Origin: Pegoplata infirma
Taxonomy: Eukaryota > Arthropoda > Insecta > Diptera > Anthomyiidae
DNA length: 64,000 nucleotides
NCBI GenBank assembly: GCA_963921195.1
Contig: OY992537.1
Span: forward strand, 62,422,400-62,486,399
Direction of reading: 5' to 3'
The notes below the pieces were generated by a model. The model was not told the DNA's origin, did not search any database, and worked only from the letters and a program-made list of their open reading frames with translations. How positions within the stretch are numbered: the stretch's first letter is position 1; each line of letters opens with the position of its first letter. Made by a program: the position numbers and the translations under genes. Positions 58,635 through 64,000 of this stretch are shown here, one piece after another.

Positions 58635-59193
58635 ATTCAGTAAGTAGGTACTAGACCAACTGGACGCTGGGCCCCACGTGTCCAATAAGGGCTCCTCCAG
58701 GGCACCCTAAAGTAGGACATGATAAGTACACAAAAACTTTAAATGCTTCAAAATCACCAACTTTAAATGCGGGGAAAAAAATCTAGCGCTAAATTGCTAA
58801 CTAACTAAAAATTCAGGTTTGAAAAAAATCAGACGAAAAACTGGACCTGCATCGGGGAAAAAAAATTACCCCATTCAAATCGGAAAATAAGTACATAGAA
58901 ATCGGAAAACAAGTGAGATAACGACTACTTCTAGCAATTTTTTGTTTTAGATATTTAATAGTGCTTTAAAAAAATACAAATTTCAGAAAAATTGGATAAT
59001 AAACAACAAATTGGCAAACACTTAAAGCCTTTGTAAGCAAAAAGTGTCCTACTTTAAAGGTCCTTGGGTGTGCCCCTATTGTACAGTGTACAATGTACAC
59101 GTGGGGTCCGACCAAACTTAAGCTTGAAATTACTTTAGCTATTTATACATATTGGTATAAATTTCACTGCAATCGGTCCAGTACTTACTGAAT
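58635..59193. repeat. Degenerate inverted-repeat element with ATTCAGTAAGTA ends
   Basis: ATTCAGTAAGTAGGTACTAG pairs with 'cagtacttactgaat'; 'gggccccacgtg' pairs with 'cacgtggggtcc', and 'taaagtaggac' with 'gtcctacttta'. It is a decayed fold-back of unknown class; no duplication was found. Confidence 0.5.
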
Positions 59194-59232
59194 GGCCGAA
59201 TTATTTCCAAAAAAATCGATAATAAACCACTG

Positions 59233-59514
59233 TGCATTCAACATAACCTAAAAATACAAAATACTTTCATTCGGCTGCTGGTTGACATATGTGAACAGAA
59301 TTGAACGGCCGCATGGTATTTAAACAACTATTTAAACAACAAAATATAAAATCGCGGAGTTTTTTACTAATTTTTTTTTTCGCGGAAATTAAAAAAAAAA
59401 AAAAATTTCTCAAAAGTAATTTTCTTTTAAATACTGTTTTTTGCAATAATCTTTTTAAAATTGTGGAGAATATCAATACATTCGGCAAGGCCAAATTTAA
59501 CTTTTTTACTTGTT
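59233..59514 (+). mobile_element. Helentron family 2, 3' part, plus strand
   Basis: It matches the reverse of 23390-23690: 'cattcaacataacctaaaaa', 'catatgtgaacag', 'tggtatttaaacaa', 'ttgtggagaatatcaataca', hairpin remnant TTCGGCAAGGCCAAA and terminal 'acttgtt'. Confidence 0.65.
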
Positions 59515-60022
59515 TTAGATCAATTGGCCCCTTAAAGCTCTATTTTTTAGCTTTTATTTTAAAGGGTACATTTTTATTTTCGGGCTTAAGCCCCATTTTT
59601 AATATTTACTGCGGTTGTCATGTTTTATCACGGGTTTTAAGCTTTTATCGCAACTTGAGCTTTTATTGTGGTTAAAAATTAAACGCGGTGTAATCCATAA
59701 TTTCATTTAAAATAAATTAGAAAATTAGTAAAGGAATAGAAAACATATTATCTGTCAGCAGTAATAATGTTTATCGATGCCTAGGTGTACTTTCCTTTGC
59801 ATATTTAAATTTAAAAGAACCTTGGCAGTGAAAAGCTAAATTTTTTTTTTCATTTGTATTTTTAATTTGACATTTATTGTTAATTGTATTTAAAGTAAAA
59901 TGCATATTATGTTGACCGGTGAAAGAAACTCAACACGCAAAGTCAACAAAATTTAATCTGTCTATAATATAGACATATTGAAATATCTTTATGCACCAGT
60001 AGGTTAGTCTTATCAGTATGTA
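59515..60022. other. AT-rich intergenic DNA, no feature recognised
   Basis: Repeated 'cttttat' and 'gcttttat' words between 59535 and 59665; no coding or terminal repeats. Confidence 0.4.
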
Positions 60023-60780
60023 ATAGGGTGTTCAATTAATCGAGTTTTTTTTATTGTTCGATTAAACGATTAATCGAAATTTGAGTGTGTTAACAATTTA
60101 TAAACAAAAAAAGAAAAAACAAACGTTAGAGCTTTAAAAAATTTATCAAAATATTAGTTTTCTGAAATTTTGTTTGAGAAAATTTAAAAAAATTTTTTTT
60201 GGAGATTTGAAATATGTGTAGAATTCTAAAATTAATTTTATTGCCAAAATTATTTGAATCACCCATGTCACAAACATTTTATATTTTTTATTTGACTACA
60301 TTTGGAAAATGTTAAATAAAAAATATTTAGTTTTGAGCATATTCACAAAATTCGTTAATTATTTTTTTTTTATAATTTATTTGGTTTTTGCCGAAAACTC
60401 GAAACTCACCGATTTTAGTGCGGCCATGGAGTTAACCGATTTGGCCTAAAATTTTACCCGGTACTTATTTTAGGTCGTTTAACTAATCCAAGCTTTAGGA
60501 GCTATGAAAATCATTAAAATTTTAAAATAAGGAGCACTCAAGTAAACATGTTTTATTTTGGAATTCCAGCCGCCAAATACATTTCGTTTGTTTAACTGAC
60601 TTAAAACTTTAAAAAATATACATATTTCTAGAAAACCCATATATTATTATTCGATTAATCGGCATAAAATTCTTTCTATTAATCCTTTAAACGAAATTGG
60701 AAATTTTTACTTAATCAAACAATTATTCGTCTAAAATTGTTCGATTAATCGAACAAGAATTAATCTACTGAACACCCTCA
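60023..60780. mobile_element. hAT-like MITE with CGATTAATCG subterminal repeats
   Basis: AGGGTGTTCAATTAATCGAG at the left pairs with 'aattaatctactgaacaccct' at the right. The near-palindrome CGATTAATCG recurs near both ends. TATGTA occurs just outside both ends (60017-60022, 60781-60786), a partial duplication; the exact ends are uncertain by 1-2 bases. Confidence 0.65.
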
Positions 60781-61967
60781 TATGTATGTAGTATTGTTTT
60801 TATTGTATTTTTTATACGTATGTATTTATATTTAAAATAAGTATTTATTTAAATAGCATATGAGTTTGTTTAAATAATATTCAATGAATGTTGATCCTAA
60901 TGCAGCTACTTATTGATTAATAGGCAGGTGAGATTGAATAATTCATAAGAGATAACAGACGTGCTGGCGTTAATTTTTAATTATTAGAATAGAAAAAAAT
61001 TAATAGTTTTTAAAATATTTTTAAACAATTAAAAAGGGGCAGCTAATAGTCCAATTTTAATTCGTAGTTCTACACCCAAAATTTGAGAATTGACTCCTTA
61101 AATCGTTAAAATGTTGTAACGACTCATAGACGCCAAATTGTGGTAGGAAATGACAATTCAAAAAAATGACCGATAAAAAATTTAAATTTGCATACTCGTA
61201 ATGAGTTTTATTGTTCTAATTTTTTTTAAAGGTGTGGTTTAAATAATTTAATAATTTTTTATAATAATGAAATAACACATTAGCGTGTCCCGAGCTTCGG
61301 AAAATTTTGAATTCGACATCGCAATTATCAAGCAATGGAAATAAAAAATTACTTTAAAAAGTATAAACAAAGTTAAATAATAGAGGATCATGGGTTCAAA
61401 CCAGGGCTGCTGATATTTTTTAAAAATTTTCACATATAGAGTATAAAAAACACCCGTACTTAAATTTCCGTCGTACGGCTAAATTTTTGATTGAATATGG
61501 CCGAATACCGAATAATTTTTTAAAAGTTTAACTAAAATTGTAACCGAAGTGAATTTAACTGACCATACCTCTGATCATACCGACAGAGACAAAATCACTT
61601 TTTTCGATCTAGCGATGTCTGCCCGCCTGTCCATGTAAAAGGTGTAAAAAGATATAAGTCGAACTTATCAATCAATTGCCTGAAATTTGAAAATTAATTT
61701 TTTAAGTCCAAGGACGAAGTCTCACGCTTCGTCGGAAACGACTTTAACCTCTAGTTCCGAAAACTGTAAATGTTTTTTTTTTTTGGCTTGTGTATCTGGT
61801 GTCCCACTACCACATTTTGGAAAAAAATCGAAATCACCGGCAGAGCCGTTTTTGAAAAAATTTCGTGCAAACGTCAAAAATTTACATACTATCAAGCTTA
61901 TCTCGGAAACAATGATAGATATAAAAACTGACTAAGAACAAAAAATATTCCTCGGTAAAAATACAAT
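60781..61967. other. AT-rich intergenic DNA, no gene recognised
   Basis: No convincing ends, arrays or coding frames; the short frames (61-82 codons) carry no known motif. Confidence 0.4.
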
Positions 61968-62522
61968 GAGTGTGCAATTACAATTCTGGCGTTGGCTTTG
62001 AATTTTGTGTAAAGAGAGGGCTTTTGATCTAAACAAAGGCTTTGGCTTTGAATTTTGTTCTGGCGTTGTTTGTATACACACACACAAAGAATAACAGAAA
62101 TATAATTATTTGGTGGAATAAAAAAAAATTTTTCCTGAAAATTATTTTTTTTTCGGTGAAACATAAAACTGCTTTGGTTTTTTTATTGATATTTTTTTGA
62201 TACTTGTTTTTTTTTTATAATACTTAATTGGCGGTAAATTATATTTCACTTTCTTTTATATGTACTTTTCTTATAATTTTGCAATACAAAAATGTGTTTC
62301 ATAAATAAGATGTGTTTCATAAACAAAATCAACCCTTTTTTTGTTAATGACTGGCAATGCCAAAGCAAAAAAAATACTCACGAAAGAGCAAAGCCAAGAA
62401 AATAGAATTGATTCTTTTCTGGCTTTGAAACGCTAGCGTTGGCTTTGAATTTTGTTCTACATACAAAATGTATGGGAACAAGCAAAATTCAAGGCCAACG
62501 CCAGAATTGTAATTGCACACTG
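61968..62522. mobile_element. MITE with GTGTGCAATTACAATTCTGG inverted ends
   Basis: GAGTGTGCAATTACAATTCT followed by 'ggcgttggctttgaattttg' on the left is mirrored almost perfectly at 62480-62522, about 40 bp. The word GGCTTTGAATTTTG recurs inside. Flanks show no shared 8-mer. It contains no coding sequence. Confidence 0.68.
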
Positions 62523-62878
62523 AGACTGCAAATTCATATATTTCAATTGCAATATTTTTGTAGCCAAAAATTGCAATTTTTAGTTTCGAAAAGAAAAAGA
62601 AGAAGAAAGATATTTTTCGCAAGTTTAGGTTAAAATCTTTTCCAGCGCAGCGTGGACCATTAAAATTAGGAAAGCTCGGTACATGTTTATTATCATAAAA
62701 TACTTATAAAAATCTTTCGATCGAACTATCTATCGGGACACGCTTTTACACATGTTTTCCATCTACACCATTTTTGGATTTAATTGGAAAATTATTAAGG
62801 AATTTAAAAATTATGTTTTAAATTTAAACATTTTTTTTAACATTAAGATGCTGACAAATAAAAAAAACCTTTCAAATG

Positions 62879-63729
62879 TACAAGAAGTAGAAAAGTTAAA
62901 TTCGCATTGGCCGAATCTATGAATACCCTCCACAATGCCCTTTTTAAGTGATAGTAAATTTTCTAACGTGAAAAAAATAAAATTTTTGATTAGAAATATT
63001 TTATTTTGTGTAAAAAACTTTTTTTTAAGTAATTTTTAAAAAAAAAAAAAAAAATATTTACTAAATTTTTTTTTGAGTGTAAAATTTTTTTGAGTGAAAA
63101 TTTTTTTCGAGTGTTAAATTTTTTTTCGTTTTTTTTTTTTAGTATGAAAATGACAAAAATACGTTGTTTTGTGACTTACCCATATTTTTAAAACATGTTT
63201 GACAGGTTTCAACACGTGAACTTAAGGTGAAACTAATCTGAAATTCACGGTTTTGTTAATAACTTTTGAGCCACTGAACTGATTTGGCTGAAATTCAATG
63301 CGAACTAGGCCAGGGGAACGGAAAATATATATGCCAAGCTTCAGCATCCTCAGAATTGCCTTTCGAAAGTTATCGTGTTTTTTATCTCGTAAATTCACTA
63401 TAAACCCTTGCCGAAATTCAGTCTTTTGCCCATAACTTTTCAATCACTGGACTGATTTTGTTGGATTGCAATAAAAACCTGACCAGGAAAATGCCCAAAA
63501 TATATGCCAAACTTCAGGAGCCTCCGTAAAGTGTTTCAAAAGTTAGCGTGTTTTCAACAGACAGACAGACAGACAGACGGACGGACGGACATCGCTAGAT
63601 CGTCTTAAAATCGATCGAGGATCATGAATATATATACTTTATGGGGTCTTAGACCAATATTATGAGGTGTTACAAATGGAATGACAAACTTATATATACC
63701 CTCTATCACTAGAGTGGAGGGTATAAAAA
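62879..63729 (-). mobile_element. Helentron family 2, complete copy
   Basis: It carries the same blocks as 25709-26559 in the same order and is about the same length: hairpin region 'attcgcattggccgaat' (one arm mutated), 'gaataccctccacaatgcc', the 'ataacttttgagccactg' blocks, a GACA/GGAC core (63558-63590), 'gatcgaggatcatgaata' and 'gtggagggtataaaaa'. Confidence 0.74.
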
Positions 63730-64000
63730 GAGAATTAATAGTTTTATGTTTTTGGGCTATTTTACTTCCTAATGGTGGTCTTCGATGAGGATCGAAATAT
63801 TGGAAGCCAATAAAGATATTTACATATTTTAAAAAAACCTTAAAATTTCCAGTTAATCCGTTTTAAATATCATCTGCAAATGGTGTAGTTATAAATGCCT
63901 TCCCACGCTACACACGCTTAATATGAAATATATAGTTGAATTATACACGTGCTGTTGCTCTTAACAATATTCTAAAAGAAATTTGTTAAAAACATTTCAT
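63730..64000. other. Window edge, nothing recognised
   Basis: AT-rich tail of the window with no repeat ends or coding sequence visible. Confidence 0.4.

Noticed and set aside
59301..59675. 124-codon plus-strand frame
   Set aside because: It spans a Helentron 3' end and A/T runs, and has no domain or conserved motif.

Overview
The window looks like nuclear DNA of a higher (brachyceran) fly. It is strongly AT-rich and carries a spliced insect-type UDP-glycosyltransferase gene with GT-AG introns. It also holds many copies of dipteran Helentron/DINE/mini-me-like repeats with a GTCY/GGAC microsatellite core and a TATAAAAGATTCGGC-type hairpin end. The species cannot be named from the sequence; calliphorid or muscid flies would fit. 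There is no sign of bacterial, viral or organellar sequence, and no CRISPR array.

Only one host gene is supported. It is a complete UDP-glycosyltransferase of 531 aa on the minus strand (39034 down to 33471), in four exons with consistent splice phases. Its first intron holds a small inverted-repeat element. Its third intron (3.7 kb) is almost entirely transposon: a 2.9-kb palindromic element, itself carrying a Helentron, plus a CACTC-ended MITE that stops about 9 nt from the exon 3 splice donor.

The rest is a transposon graveyard with readable nesting. 1-7740: Helentron-like copies, one interrupted by a hAT MITE with a perfect 8-bp duplication, and low-complexity DNA. 7741-13060: a palindromic element (A1) into which a second long-inverted-repeat element (B) inserted with an 8-bp duplication; B carries the 3' part of a transposase gene broken by an in-frame stop. 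15773-22315: a CCCAGC-ended element interrupted by a 5.8-kb LINE with both ORFs intact, a 14-bp target duplication and a (TAA)n-like tail. 22.7-26.6 kb: MITEs and Helentrons. 26.6-29.5 kb: a canonical Helitron (TC...CTAG, 3' hairpin) that contains a roughly 61-copy 16-bp minisatellite. 29.5-33.4 kb: a tRNA-like SINE fragment, a palindromic tandem repeat and a further CCCAGC element. 40.5-45.8 kb: a MITE and a second Helitron interrupted by palindrome A3. 46-64 kb: four further hAT-like MITEs with perfect or near-perfect 8-bp duplications and one with weaker flanks, a 2.7-kb near-perfect palindrome, and more Helentrons.

The most unusual observation is in the LINE. ORF1 ends at a UAG in the context CAA-UAG-CAA-UUU. 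ORF2 continues in the same frame from the very next codon, and its first in-frame ATG lies after the first catalytic endonuclease residues. This arrangement suggests stop-codon readthrough. Other points of interest are the long hairpins (one inside the UGT pre-mRNA), the shared modules in the arms of two element families that have different target duplications, and the different short words repeated inside each hAT MITE family.
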